In this document: positions 34,240-43,524 of the stretch, in pieces | Numbering within the stretch: position 1 is the stretch's first letter | Layout of the letters: each line of letters begins with the position of its first letter | Origin: Trichormus sp. NMC-1 | Lineage (GTDB): Bacteria; Cyanobacteriota; Cyanobacteriia; Cyanobacteriales; Nostocaceae | DNA: 64,000 bases | NCBI RefSeq assembly: GCF_001858025.1 | Contig: NZ_LZQD01000003.1 | Coordinates: forward strand, 38,260-102,259 | Reading direction: 5' to 3' | The notes under the pieces: generated by a model | Seen by the model: only the letters and a program-made list of their open reading frames with translations | Told to the model about the DNA's origin: nothing | Databases searched by the model: none | Program-made: the position numbers and the translations under genes

Positions 34240-34875
34240 ATGGAAATTAGTAATCTGTTTAAAGCCGGTGGGGTAGTCATGTGGCCACTGCTGTTTTTTT
34301 CCGTCTTAGCGATCGCCCTCATTATCGAACGGATTACCTTTTGGGCAAAAATTAGTAATCGCCAAAACCTTATTGTCCAAAGCGTTCTCAAACTTTATCG
34401 TCAAGGTGATGTGGTTAGCTCTTTAACAGCACTTCACAACAACACCGATTTACCAATCGCTCGGATTTTTTTAGCAGCCTTAGAATTAGAAGAACCCAAC
34501 CCCGAAGAATTCCGTTTAGCTTTAGAAAGTGAAGCACAAGCGGAAATCCCTTTGTTAAAAAGGTTTCAAAACATTTTTGATACAATCATTGGTCTTGCTC
34601 CCCTGTTGGGACTTCTCGGCACAGTTTTGGGGTTAATTGCTTCTTTTGCTTCTTTAAATATTGGCGATGTCGGCGGTACAAAAACCTCTGGTGTCACTTC
34701 TGGGATTAGTGAAGCCTTGGTATCCACAGCTTCAGGTTTAGTTGTTGCTATCATTACTCTTTTCTTTGCCAATACCTTTCGGGGACTTTATCTGCGGCAG
34801 ATTGCTTGGATTCAAGAATATGGCGGACAGTTAGAATTGCTTTACCGTCGTCGCTATGAAAGAGGGGATAAATAA
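34240..34875 (+). CDS. MotA/TolQ/ExbB-family proton channel protein
   Basis: This 211-residue inner-membrane protein has helices at about 10-30, 110-135 and 150-175. The core AEIPLLKRFQNIFDTIIGLAPLLGLLGTVLGLI and GISEALVSTASGLVVAI is the family signature. ExbB/TolQ proteins use proton flow to energise outer-membrane processes with an ExbD/TolR partner. No exbD gene follows here, which is unusual; the partner must be elsewhere. Confidence 0.87.
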   Translation: MEISNLFKAGGVVMWPLLFFSVLAIALIIERITFWAKISNRQNLIVQSVLKLYRQGDVVSSLTALHNNTDLPIARIFLAALELEEPNPEEFRLALESEAQAEIPLLKRFQNIFDTIIGLAPLLGLLGTVLGLIASFASLNIGDVGGTKTSGVTSGISEALVSTASGLVVAIITLFFANTFRGLYLRQIAWIQEYGGQLELLYRRRYERGDK

Positions 34876-34993
34876 CGCTCTGACGCTATGATGCGGAGAT
34901 TTTTTTGATTAGCAATTAGCCAGACTTGATATTAGATAGTATTCTGAAATTATCAATAACTGTTTTGGCCGCCTGATTTTGAGGAGATAATCT

Positions 34994-35200
34994 ATGACTA
35001 TTTGGGTAAATGAGCAAATTGATCCATCGGGCATGATTTATGCCTGCATTGCCTGTTGTAATGAGTCTCAGGCTCAAGATTGTCATGAGTCCTTTAAGAA
35101 AAATTTAACTGAGAAGCAAAAATCTGATGGTTGGGTGGCACAATTACGGTTAGTTGATTCTTGGGATCTAGTCCCAGTCAATGCTTTAAAACTCAATTAA
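34994..35200 (+). CDS. Small hypothetical protein (68 aa)
   Basis: The frame starts MTIWVNEQIDPSGMIYACIACC, with cysteines at 18, 21 and 22 and another in AQDCHESF. GAGGAG lies 9 bases before the ATG, so translation is well supported. The end reads LRLVDSWDLVPVNALKLN. I do not recognise the family; it looks like a small conserved cyanobacterial protein. It is monocistronic between ExbB and the MMADHC-like gene. Confidence 0.6.
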   Translation: MTIWVNEQIDPSGMIYACIACCNESQAQDCHESFKKNLTEKQKSDGWVAQLRLVDSWDLVPVNALKLN

Positions 35201-35394
35201 TCTTTTTTCACACACTTGTCAGCACTGCATTTACCAAATCGAAGGATTTTGGATTTTTAAAATTCATGATGAGAAATACACAAGATTTACACAACATTTT
35301 TGAGAAACTTTATATATCATGAAAATTTGCTGATTTTTCGGAACTTTTCAGAGTTATGATCAAAAAATAACAAACTTGCAAAAACCGAATAAAT

Positions 35395-35955
35395 GTGGTG
35401 AACTATTCCAGCGTTTTTACTTCGGAGCAAGGCTGTCCCATTAATTTAGTTGGCAAAACGGGACGAGCGGTGCAAATTTCCATTCATAATCCCAGTCAAT
35501 ATATCTGTGCCAACTGCGAACAGATATTACCAGATTGGAAACAGCAGCAGTTTTTATGGGTTGTGGTTGTCTTGCAGCAATCACGATATCCATTGGTGGA
35601 AAAAACAGCCCAAGTAGAGACAGAGAAAGAACGGTTGCGAGAAAAGTTTATGCGGTTTGGTTGCGATTTGTCTTTTAATTTGCGCGATCGCGGTTTTTTA
35701 ACAGATCTAATCGACCCCCGGACAGGCTATCCTTTACTTTCCCATCCTGGTGCAGTTCCCCACGACGACACAGCTGTAGCTACAGCTTTACTCAATTATC
35801 CAGTTATCCAAAATAAATGTCGTGTGCTAGTTCATCCTCAATGGGGTACTGCTGTTTATCCTAGCGTTTTGCTTTCCGAAGCTCCCCCAGAAATGATTGA
35901 ATTGGTAACGAAAGCGATCGCACCTCTACATGGGTGGACAGAGTTACCACAATAG
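35395..35955 (+). CDS. MMADHC-like protein (methylmalonic aciduria and homocystinuria type D homologue)
   Basis: This 186-residue soluble protein contains NPSQYICANCEQILPDW, LREKFMRFGCDL and LIDPRTGYPLLSHPGAVPHDD. These resemble the cyanobacterial proteins annotated as MMADHC (CblD) homologues. In animals that protein routes cobalamin; the bacterial role is unproven. The start is GTG at 35395 or 35398 (GTGGTG), with no ATG available in frame. A 194-bp AT-rich gap precedes it. Confidence 0.65.
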   Translation: MVNYSSVFTSEQGCPINLVGKTGRAVQISIHNPSQYICANCEQILPDWKQQQFLWVVVVLQQSRYPLVEKTAQVETEKERLREKFMRFGCDLSFNLRDRGFLTDLIDPRTGYPLLSHPGAVPHDDTAVATALLNYPVIQNKCRVLVHPQWGTAVYPSVLLSEAPPEMIELVTKAIAPLHGWTELPQ

Positions 35956-36028
35956 TATATGGCAATTAATCTTTGGCTTTTTACCTAGATTTTGAGTATA
36001 AGTTTGCAGCCATATTTCCGATTACAAA

Positions 36029-37099
36029 TCAACTGTTTTTCGGTCGTCGTAGTTGTTGAGAATTAATTGGTCCGAGAATTTGGTTTAAACTTCGCAATTG
36101 TTCAGCAGTACCCATACAAATCAGAGTATCTCCTGACATTAAAACTGTATCTCCAGTTGGTCCACCGATCAGATTACCATCAGTACGCCGAATAGCCAGA
36201 ACTAATGCTCCAGATTGCGATCGCAATTTAGCTTTATGTAAACTTTGACCCACAAAAGGACACCTAGAAGAATCAAGTAGAAATTCTTCCATATATAACT
36301 GGCGGTCTGCACCAGTCAGAATCCCATCCACAAAGTCCAAAACTTGCGGTCTGAGGGCTGCTGCTGCCATCCGCTTACCCCCCGTAATATAAGGGGAAAT
36401 CACAGCATCTGCACCGCCTCGTTGTAGCTTCTGCAAAGCTTCTTCTGTACTTGCTCGTGCGATCGCGCGAATTTCTGGATTCAGAGTTTTTGCGGATAAA
36501 ACTATATATAAATTTTCCGCATCCGAAGGCAAAGCCGCCACAATACAAGTTGCCTTTTCAATGCCAACCTTCAACAGCGTATCATCTAAAGTCGCATCAC
36601 CTTGATATCCCGTGTAACCCTCCATCTGCGCCTTTCGTACAGATTCAACCTCCGCATCAATCACGACAAAAGTCACCCCTTCAGCCCGAAATTCCTTAGC
36701 TATCTGCCGCCCAGTTCGGCTAAATCCACAAATGATATAATGACCTGACAAGGATTCCATTAAGCGCCTTTGTTGTCGTAGTCTAATTCCTTCTTGAAAA
36801 TAGCCTTCAATGACTGCTGCTGTAAATCTATTGACTATGTAACCGATATTGATTACACCCATCAAAATCAGGGCAATTGTAAACAATCTTCCCCGACTAC
36901 CTAGTGGGTTGGTTTCTCCATAACCTACAGTAGCTAAGGTAATCACGGTCATATAAGCTGCATCTTCCCATGACCAACCCTCCACTAGCCAGTACCATAA
37001 AGTACCAATTAGAAACACAAAACCCAGAGCAAACGCCCCAGCCATTAACTCTTTTTGAATCAGTTTATATTTTTGCTCAAGGGTAGAGTACACAGGCAA
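36029..37099 (-). CDS. Potassium channel with RCK (TrkA-N/TrkA-C) domains
   Basis: This 356-residue protein has two membrane helices (about 17-35 and 72-95) around a pore loop with the selectivity filter TVGYGE (about residues 56-61). It is followed by an RCK-N Rossmann domain (HYIICGFSRTGRQIAKEF, VVIDAE, GDATLDDTLL) and an RCK-C domain (about 270-345). This is a gated K+ channel of the MthK/Kch type, with ligand control through RCK. It stands alone; the region before it carries AAAAATGAAAAATGA-type low-complexity repeats. Confidence 0.92.
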   Translation of the reverse strand: MPVYSTLEQKYKLIQKELMAGAFALGFVFLIGTLWYWLVEGWSWEDAAYMTVITLATVGYGETNPLGSRGRLFTIALILMGVINIGYIVNRFTAAVIEGYFQEGIRLRQQRRLMESLSGHYIICGFSRTGRQIAKEFRAEGVTFVVIDAEVESVRKAQMEGYTGYQGDATLDDTLLKVGIEKATCIVAALPSDAENLYIVLSAKTLNPEIRAIARASTEEALQKLQRGGADAVISPYITGGKRMAAAALRPQVLDFVDGILTGADRQLYMEEFLLDSSRCPFVGQSLHKAKLRSQSGALVLAIRRTDGNLIGGPTGDTVLMSGDTLICMGTAEQLRSLNQILGPINSQQLRRPKNS

Positions 37100-37256
37100 T
37101 TAAAAATGAAAAATGAAAAATCAAAAATTCAAAATTCAAAATTACAAAACTTCTACTTCTGTCTATTTCACTCCTAGAATAAAAATAAATTTGGAAAGAT
37201 TGCCGTAAAACTGGTAAATAGAGTATTAATATAAAAGATTTTCAGGAGGAGCGGTA

Positions 37257-38540
37257 GTGAGTTTCCAAACTCTAGTTGAACAAGCCACGATCCCCCCAGA
37301 GTCAGGTTTTATGCCATCTACACCATTTGATGCTGATAGTTTCAATGCATCTGTCATGTCCACCTATGGACGGTTTCCCCTGGCTTTAGAAAGGGGTGCA
37401 GGCTGCCGTGTCTGGGATACCCAGGGCAAGGAATATCTGGATTTTGTAGCCGGAATAGCCACTTGTACTCTAGGACACGCCCACCCAGCGATGGTAGAAG
37501 CAGTAACACGCCAAATCCAAAAGCTGCATCATGTCTCTAACTTGTACTATATTCCCGAACAGGGTGAATTAGCCAAATGGATTGTTGATCATTCCTGTGC
37601 AGATCGGGTATTTTTCTGTAACTCTGGTGCTGAAGCCAACGAAGCAGCAATTAAACTAGCGCGGAAATACGCCCATACAGTCCTAGAGATTGCCCACCCC
37701 ATAATTTTAACTGCCCATGCCAGTTTCCACGGTCGGACTTTAGCCACCGTTACCGCCACAGGCCAACCTAAGTATCAAAAGTATTTTGATCCTTTAGTTC
37801 CTGGTTTCCACTATATAAATTACAACGACATTAGAGCAGTGGAAGCCGCTGTTACTGAGTTAGATGAAGGTAATTATCGCGTCGGAGCGATTTTAATTGA
37901 ACCTTTGCAAGGTGAAGGTGGTGTTCGTCCTGGAGATGTGGCATATTTTAAACGGCTGCGGCAGATTTGTGATGAAACTGGCATTTTGTTAATGTTTGAC
38001 GAAGTGCAAGTGGGAATGGGACGCAGTGGCAAGTTATGGGGTTATGAACATCTGGGCGTAGAGCCGGATATCTTCACCAGTGCCAAGGGACTGGGTGGTG
38101 GTATTCCTATTGGTGCAATGATGAGTAAGAAATTCTGCGATATTTTCCAACCAGGAGAACACGCTAGTACATTTGGTGGTAATCCTTTTGTCTGTGGTGT
38201 GGCGCTCAGTGTTTGTGAAACTTTGGAAAAAGAAAATATTTTGCAGAATGTTGAGGAACAAGGCGCACATTTGCGAGAAGGTTTAAGAGCGATCTCTCTC
38301 AAATATCCTCACCATATCTCAGAAGTGCGCGGTTGGGGTTTAATCAACGGTTTGGAACTCAAAGCTGATATTCCCTTAACTGCTGCTGATATCGTCAAAG
38401 CTGCTATGGATGAGGGTTTATTATTAGTACCTGCTGGTCCAAAAGTCGTTCGGTTTGTACCGCCTCTCATTGTTACAGAAGCAGAAATCAATCAAGCATT
38501 AAAAGCTGTAGAAAAGGCATTAGCTACTGTCACAGCTTAG
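37257..38540 (+). CDS. argD: Acetylornithine aminotransferase
   Basis: This is a class III PLP aminotransferase that converts N-acetylglutamate semialdehyde to N-acetylornithine in arginine synthesis. Visible motifs are FCNSGAEANEAAIKLARKY (PLP phosphate binding), MFDEVQVGMGRSG and the lysine in TSAKGLGGGIPIGAM. The length of 427 is normal for cyanobacterial ArgD. The start is GTG at 37257, 8 bases after AGGAGG. No other arg genes are nearby. Confidence 0.92.
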   Translation: MSFQTLVEQATIPPESGFMPSTPFDADSFNASVMSTYGRFPLALERGAGCRVWDTQGKEYLDFVAGIATCTLGHAHPAMVEAVTRQIQKLHHVSNLYYIPEQGELAKWIVDHSCADRVFFCNSGAEANEAAIKLARKYAHTVLEIAHPIILTAHASFHGRTLATVTATGQPKYQKYFDPLVPGFHYINYNDIRAVEAAVTELDEGNYRVGAILIEPLQGEGGVRPGDVAYFKRLRQICDETGILLMFDEVQVGMGRSGKLWGYEHLGVEPDIFTSAKGLGGGIPIGAMMSKKFCDIFQPGEHASTFGGNPFVCGVALSVCETLEKENILQNVEEQGAHLREGLRAISLKYPHHISEVRGWGLINGLELKADIPLTAADIVKAAMDEGLLLVPAGPKVVRFVPPLIVTEAEINQALKAVEKALATVTA

Positions 38541-38838
38541 GTAATTCGTAATTCGTAATTCGTAATTCGTAATTCGTAATTCGTAATTTAAGAATTATCA
38601 ATTACGAATTATTTTATCTAAAAATCAGTATGGGTTTAGCATTGATAAATCCATACAAATGTAAATGTATAGATTTTCCCAGTCATGTTTTTACACTTAC
38701 ATTCATTTTCTAATTACAGCCATTTTCAGGTAAATAAACCACATTCTTTTCTCATGCTCCAGACGCAGAAGTACAAAGAGAAATCAACAGTCTGGTCTAA
38801 ATACATAAAAATTGCTGTAAGCAAGACCTCAGCCTTTG
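38541..38838. repeat. GTAATTC heptamer array and AT-rich gap
   Basis: Six tandem units of GTAATTC lie at 38541-38586, followed by an inverted half (AATTACGAATTATT) that could fold back as a terminator for argD. A further dyad, GTATGGGTTTA with TAAATCCATAC, lies near 38629-38657. No gene is seen. Confidence 0.75.
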
Positions 38839-40170
38839 TTAAAAGCTGACAATATCCAGTTGACTGATACTATTAATTTCCGCAATCGAATTATAGTTCC
38901 AGCTATTTTCAAATACTAATCTTTCCTCACGTCTGTTTTGAGAATCGTAGCGAATTTCTGTGACAAACTTTATTTCTGACCTCGATAAGTCAATATTATT
39001 TAGTCGCAGTTTGTTAAATTCTATTACCTCTGGAGTTAAAAAGTATTTGTTTCCTTTCTTGGCAATCTGTCTTGCTCCTGTACTGTTGTAAAATTGCACC
39101 CAACGATTGTTTTGACGAGCGTAGATTGTGTAGACTACATTTGCGTATTTAGTAACTGGTTTTTCTAGGATATCTAGATGTAGAACGAAGGCTCTTTGAT
39201 TGGAATTAACTAACCTGCCTACTTTGAAGAAGCAATTCCAGTCTTTGCTCCTAAACGCTTTTGATGAGTAACGATTGTTTACTGGACGGTATTCGCGTCT
39301 GCGATCATCATCGTCATCATCACGTCTGCGATAGTTATTGTTATCATCATAATCCTTTTTGGTATTTCTGTAACTGACTTTCGTTAGCTGACTGATACTA
39401 CTAATTTCTGTAATTGAACTATAGTTCCACACATCTTCAAATACTAATCTTTGGTCTCGTTTGTTGTTGGAATCGTAGCGAATTTCCGTGACAAACCTTA
39501 AGTCTGATCTCGACCAATCAAGATTACCTACCCGCAGTTTGTTAAATTCTATTACCTCTGGGGTCAAGGAGAATTTTCCTCCCTTCTTTTCAATTAGCCT
39601 TGCTCCGGTACTGCTATAAAATTGCACCCAACGATTGTTTTGACGAGCGTAGACTGTGTAGACTACATTTGCGTATTTAGTAACTGGTTTTTCTAAAATA
39701 TCTAGGTGTATGACCAATGCCTTACGGTTGGAATTAACTAACCTTCCTACTTTGAAGAAGCAATTCCAATCTCTGATTCGATATAATTTTGATGAACGAT
39801 GATATCCTCGCCTGTAATTGTCACCTCTGCGATAATTATCACGGTCATCATCATTGTCATAACGTCTGCGATTATTTCTACGATCATCGTCATCATCGTC
39901 ATCATCACCTCGGCGACGATTATTGTTATCATCATCTTTATCTTTTTTAGACAGGAGAAAATTTGATTCTTCTCCTGTCAACTGATTTATAAATGAGTAG
40001 TTTTTTTGCTGTGGTTCACCAACAGTTTTATCTTGTTTATCTTGTATATCTGCTATTTGAGTTGTTAAAGAGAGAACTTGAGAGGGAACAGAGACAGCAG
40101 CTATTACGGATAGGCTTGTAACTGTTAAAACATCTTTGCAAAACAAAGTGAAGGAAGACTTATGTGACAT
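38839..40170 (-). CDS. Secreted two-repeat protein with Asp/Arg/Asn-rich linkers
   Basis: This 443-residue protein has a signal peptide (about 1-34, ending SVPSQVLS). Two homologous domains of about 120 residues each (about 133-250 and 310-430) share DWNCFFKVGRLVNSN, LDILEKPVTKYANVVYT, YARQNNRWVQFY, LTPEVIEFNKLR and FVTEIRYDS. Each is preceded by a low-complexity linker of D, N and R (one run has eight Asp). I do not recognise the domain; the beta-rich pattern suggests a surface or matrix role. The linkers could bind cations. Internal duplication is clear. Confidence 0.75.
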   Translation of the reverse strand: MSHKSSFTLFCKDVLTVTSLSVIAAVSVPSQVLSLTTQIADIQDKQDKTVGEPQQKNYSFINQLTGEESNFLLSKKDKDDDNNNRRRGDDDDDDDDRRNNRRRYDNDDDRDNYRRGDNYRRGYHRSSKLYRIRDWNCFFKVGRLVNSNRKALVIHLDILEKPVTKYANVVYTVYARQNNRWVQFYSSTGARLIEKKGGKFSLTPEVIEFNKLRVGNLDWSRSDLRFVTEIRYDSNNKRDQRLVFEDVWNYSSITEISSISQLTKVSYRNTKKDYDDNNNYRRRDDDDDDRRREYRPVNNRYSSKAFRSKDWNCFFKVGRLVNSNQRAFVLHLDILEKPVTKYANVVYTIYARQNNRWVQFYNSTGARQIAKKGNKYFLTPEVIEFNKLRLNNIDLSRSEIKFVTEIRYDSQNRREERLVFENSWNYNSIAEINSISQLDIVSF

Positions 40171-40464
40171 TGAAATCCTTTTGTGACGTGGTTAGTCAGC
40201 TAAATTACTTGATTTTGATTTTTTCTATGACTTAATGCATAGTGATAAGTTCCCAAGTCTGTGTAACTTTCTACACTTCTTAGCAGTTGCAAAGACACAC
40301 AGGTTACTTTAAATACACATATGCGTAAATTGCACTTTTTGACCATCTACCCATAGATTTAATCTACAAGACATGGAAGCGAGTAGTCATAACACCCTTT
40401 CCCATGATTCTGAAATTTTGAGCAATACTGGTACAAGAAGCACGGTTTACAGAACATTACAAAA

Positions 40465-41937
40465 ATGACGATTCAACCTAGCGATAAGGCTTTATTAGAT
40501 TGGAGTGGTGATACTTTAGCGATCGCCTTATTCGAAGACGCAGTAGAATTAACTGGTGAGTTGGCAGCTTTAGATCAGAAATTCGCAGGCATCTTAAAAG
40601 AACTGATTGCCGAAGAAGAATTTACTGGTAAAGTCAATAGCACCATTTTTACGCGGGTAGGTGCTGGAAACAATGTGCGGAAATTGATTTTGGTCGGTTT
40701 AGGTAAACCAGACGCGCTGAAACTAGAAACTTTACGCCGTGTTGCGGCTACAATAGCGCGAACTGCCAAAAAGCAAAAAACCAAAACTCTGGGAATTAGT
40801 TTACCAGTATTTAACAACGATCCCGCCGCAACGGCTCAAGCCATAACCGAAGGTACACAACTGGCACTTTACCAAGATACGCGCTTTAAATCTGAGCCAG
40901 AAGATAAAACTCCCAATATCGAAACAATCGATTTACTAGGATTAACTGGACAAGAAGCAGCCATAACCCGCGCGGAACAAATTGTTTCCGGGGTAATTTT
41001 AGCACGGCAGTTAGTAGCAGCCCCAGCTAACGCCGTTACACCTATCACTATGGCAGAAACTGCCCAAGCGATCGCTGCTGAACACGGTTTGCAACTGGAA
41101 ATCCTGGAAAAAGAAGAATGTGAAAAATTAGGTATGGGTGCATTTTTAGGAGTCGCCCAAGCTTCTGATTTACCCCCGAAATTTATTCACCTCATCTACA
41201 AACCAGCCACCACACCCAAACGCAAATTAGCAATTATCGGTAAAGGTTTAACCTTTGACTCTGGTGGGTTGAACATTAAAGGCGCTGGTAGCGGTATCGA
41301 AACCATGAAAATAGACATGGGTGGTGCAGCGGCAACTTTAGGCGCAGCCAAAGTTATTGGACAATTAAAACCAGATGTGGAAGTTCACTTTATCTCTGCC
41401 GTTACTGAAAATATGATTAGCGGTAAGGCCATGCACCCTGGAGATGTCCTTACCGCATCTAATGGCAAAACAATCGAAGTCAACAACACCGATGCTGAAG
41501 GGCGTTTAACCCTGGCTGATGCCTTGGTATATGCCGATAAATTGGGAGTAGATGCGATCGTTGATTTAGCAACTCTCACAGGTGCTTGTGTAGTGGCTTT
41601 GGGTGATGATATCGCCGGTTTATTTACACCTGATGATGCTGTCGCTTCCCAATTGGAAACAGCCTCTGAAAGTGCCGGTGAGAAAATTTGGCGGATGCCA
41701 ATGGAAGACAAATATTTTGAAGGGTTAAAATCGGGTATTGCCGACATGAAAAACACCGGACCCCGTTATGGTGGTTCCATTACAGCTGCCCTTTTCCTCA
41801 AGCAATTTGTGAAAGATACCCCCTGGGCGCATTTAGATATTGCCGGTCCCGTTTGGACAGATAAGGAAAATGGCTACAACGGCGCAGGTGCAACCGGTTT
41901 TGGTGTCAGGACTTTGGTTAGTTGGGTTTTAGGTTAG
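40465..41937 (+). CDS. pepA: Leucyl aminopeptidase (cytosol aminopeptidase, M17)
   Basis: This two-metal aminopeptidase removes N-terminal residues from peptides. Hallmarks are [14 protein letters not shown] (about 254-267), the metal and active-site segment [10 protein letters not shown], and [14 protein letters not shown] (about 345-358). The length of 490 is typical. A 294-bp promoter region with no other gene precedes it. A hairpin follows the stop. Confidence 0.94.
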   Translation: MTIQPSDKALLDWSGDTLAIALFEDAVELTGELAALDQKFAGILKELIAEEEFTGKVNSTIFTRVGAGNNVRKLILVGLGKPDALKLETLRRVAATIARTAKKQKTKTLGISLPVFNNDPAATAQAITEGTQLALYQDTRFKSEPEDKTPNIETIDLLGLTGQEAAITRAEQIVSGVILARQLVAAPANAVTPITMAETAQAIAAEHGLQLEILEKEECEKLGMGAFLGVAQASDLPPKFIHLIYKPATTPKRKLAIIGKGLTFDSGGLNIKGAGSGIETMKIDMGGAAATLGAAKVIGQLKPDVEVHFISAVTENMISGKAMHPGDVLTASNGKTIEVNNTDAEGRLTLADALVYADKLGVDAIVDLATLTGACVVALGDDIAGLFTPDDAVASQLETASESAGEKIWRMPMEDKYFEGLKSGIADMKNTGPRYGGSITAALFLKQFVKDTPWAHLDIAGPVWTDKENGYNGAGATGFGVRTLVSWVLG

Positions 41938-41952
41938 TTTAATTATTTCTCG

Positions 41953-41973
41953 TTCCCATACTCTGTATGGGAA
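41953..41973 (+). terminator. Hairpin after pepA
   Basis: TTCCCATAC and GTATGGGAA are 9-bp perfect arms around TCT, starting 16 bases after the pepA stop. No strong T-tract follows. It may also be a dispersed repeat. Confidence 0.5.
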
Positions 41974-42124
41974 TGAATTAAGGTTCTGCTTTGGGTGATA
42001 TCCAAGGTAGAATCTTTTTTTGTTCAGGTTATTTATGTTGAATAATTGAAGCGAAAATATTAATTTTTATATGATAAAATATAAGATGATTTTACCAATT
42101 CATGAAAATTGAAAATCACAGTTT

Positions 42125-42451
42125 ATGAATACTCTATCTGTTAGCAAAGAACACATAGTGATTACCCCTGGAGTATGTGGAGGAAAACCGCGTATTGCTG
42201 GACATCGAATTAAGGTTCAAGATATTGTCATTTGGCATGAAAGGATGGGAATGTCACCTGATGAAATTGTTTATCAATATCCTAGTATTTCTCTCGCAGA
42301 TGTTTATGCAGCTTTAACCTATTACCATGATCACAGAGAAAAAATTAGACAACAAATTGAAGAGGGAGAAGCTTTTGCCAAACAATTACAAGGTAATAAA
42401 CCATCTTTAGTTGAAAAAATATTAAAGGGTGAAAATGTCAAACAAGATTAA
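42125..42451 (+). CDS. DUF433 antitoxin of a type II toxin-antitoxin pair
   Basis: This 108-residue protein shows the DUF433 pattern ITPGVCGGKPRIAGHRIKVQDIVIWHERMGMSPDEIVYQYPSISLADVYAALTYY-like order, with the helix-turn-helix in the second half and a charged C-terminal tail. It overlaps the downstream DUF5615 gene by 17 bases, indicating coupled translation. DUF433 proteins are the antitoxin partners of DUF5615 PIN-like toxins. Confidence 0.87.
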   Translation: MNTLSVSKEHIVITPGVCGGKPRIAGHRIKVQDIVIWHERMGMSPDEIVYQYPSISLADVYAALTYYHDHREKIRQQIEEGEAFAKQLQGNKPSLVEKILKGENVKQD

Positions 42452-42770
42452 GTTTCACCTTGATGAAAATGTTGGTAATGCAATAGCTAACGGTTTGAGA
42501 ATTAGAGGAGTTGATGTGACAACTTCCCCAGAAGAAAAGTTAATTGGTGAATCTGATGAACAACAATTAGCTTTTGCTGTTTCTCAAAAACGAGTCATTT
42601 TTACCTTTGATGATGATTTTCTAAGTTTAGCTGCTACAGGAATTGAACATTGTGGTATTATTTATGCTCGCCAAAAACGTCAGTCAATTGGAAAAGTTAT
42701 TAGTGATTTAGTTTTAGTTTGGGAATGTTTAGAACCTGAATATATGTACAATAATATTGAATTTTTGTAG
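42435..42770 (+). CDS. DUF5615 PIN-like toxin
   Basis: From ATG at 42435 this encodes 111 residues: KFHLDENVGNAIANGLRIRG at the start (acidic pair D/E near residue 9), SDEQQLAFAVSQKRVIFTFDDDFL (second acidic cluster) and GIIYARQKRQSIG. This is the Mut7-C/DUF5615 PIN-like ribonuclease fold. It overlaps the DUF433 gene, as expected for this module. Confidence 0.85.
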   Translation: MSNKIKFHLDENVGNAIANGLRIRGVDVTTSPEEKLIGESDEQQLAFAVSQKRVIFTFDDDFLSLAATGIEHCGIIYARQKRQSIGKVISDLVLVWECLEPEYMYNNIEFL

Positions 42771-42928
42771 TTGAGTTAATAAAATTGTAGTTGGGGTTAA
42801 GGAGTAGATTTTTTCAAAAAACGGTAATTTAGGGGTTTAGCATTCCTTAATGGTGTCAACTTAACCGAAAAATGCCTTATCTGTTAGCTTCCACACCCGC
42901 CATGAAATGAATTATGGCTGACTGTTCC

Positions 42929-43453
42929 TTATCTTCCTCTTGGTCTTTTTTCTGCATCTGTTAAAGGTCTTTCGTTTAGAGTATTACGACTTTTGTCAAA
43001 AATATAAGCTGCTACATTTTGATTAGATTGATCACGGAATATAATTTCTGTAGTTCCAGTTTTTGGATCATCAAAAATATGATGATGGACATGAAAAGAG
43101 TTACCAGCTAATGGTCTTATTTCAAAGTTTTTATTATCTTGACGAGTAATCTTAACATGAATTATTTCACCATTAGGTAATCTGTAGTTTACTACAAATT
43201 GTGTGGACTTTTCTCCAGTTTCAGGGTCTTCTTCTGACTCAACAAAAGTATTTCTATTCATGAAGTTCATAAGATCACTTGCTGACTTCATAGGTATTGG
43301 TGTCAATTCCCGACCAGATGCAGTTTCTCTGACAAGTAGTAGTCCTCTATATGTGTCCCACATAAAGTCATACGTTCCTGGTTTTACTCCAGGTATATGT
43401 GAAAAAATCGGACTTTCTTCAGTAATAGTACGAGTAATCCAACAATCTTTCAT
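42929..43453 (-). CDS. Unknown protein in the accessory island (174 aa)
   Basis: This is a soluble, beta-rich protein with no signal or membrane segment. Visible pieces are FSHIPGVKPGTYDFMWDTYRG (about 17-37), VNYRLPNGEIIHVKITRQDNKNFEI (about 90-114) and HVHHHIFDDPKTGTTEIIF (about 122-140). The C-terminus is basic (RPLTDAEKRPRGR). I do not recognise it. It is transcribed in the same direction as the membrane protein upstream (72 bp gap), so the two probably form a unit. Confidence 0.6.
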   Translation of the reverse strand: MKDCWITRTITEESPIFSHIPGVKPGTYDFMWDTYRGLLLVRETASGRELTPIPMKSASDLMNFMNRNTFVESEEDPETGEKSTQFVVNYRLPNGEIIHVKITRQDNKNFEIRPLAGNSFHVHHHIFDDPKTGTTEIIFRDQSNQNVAAYIFDKSRNTLNERPLTDAEKRPRGR

Positions 43454-43524
43454 GGTTTTTGTGATAAAAAAGAAAAATTTGTTTTATATTTGTAACTGGA
43501 TAAAATTCAAAAACAGAATTAGCC

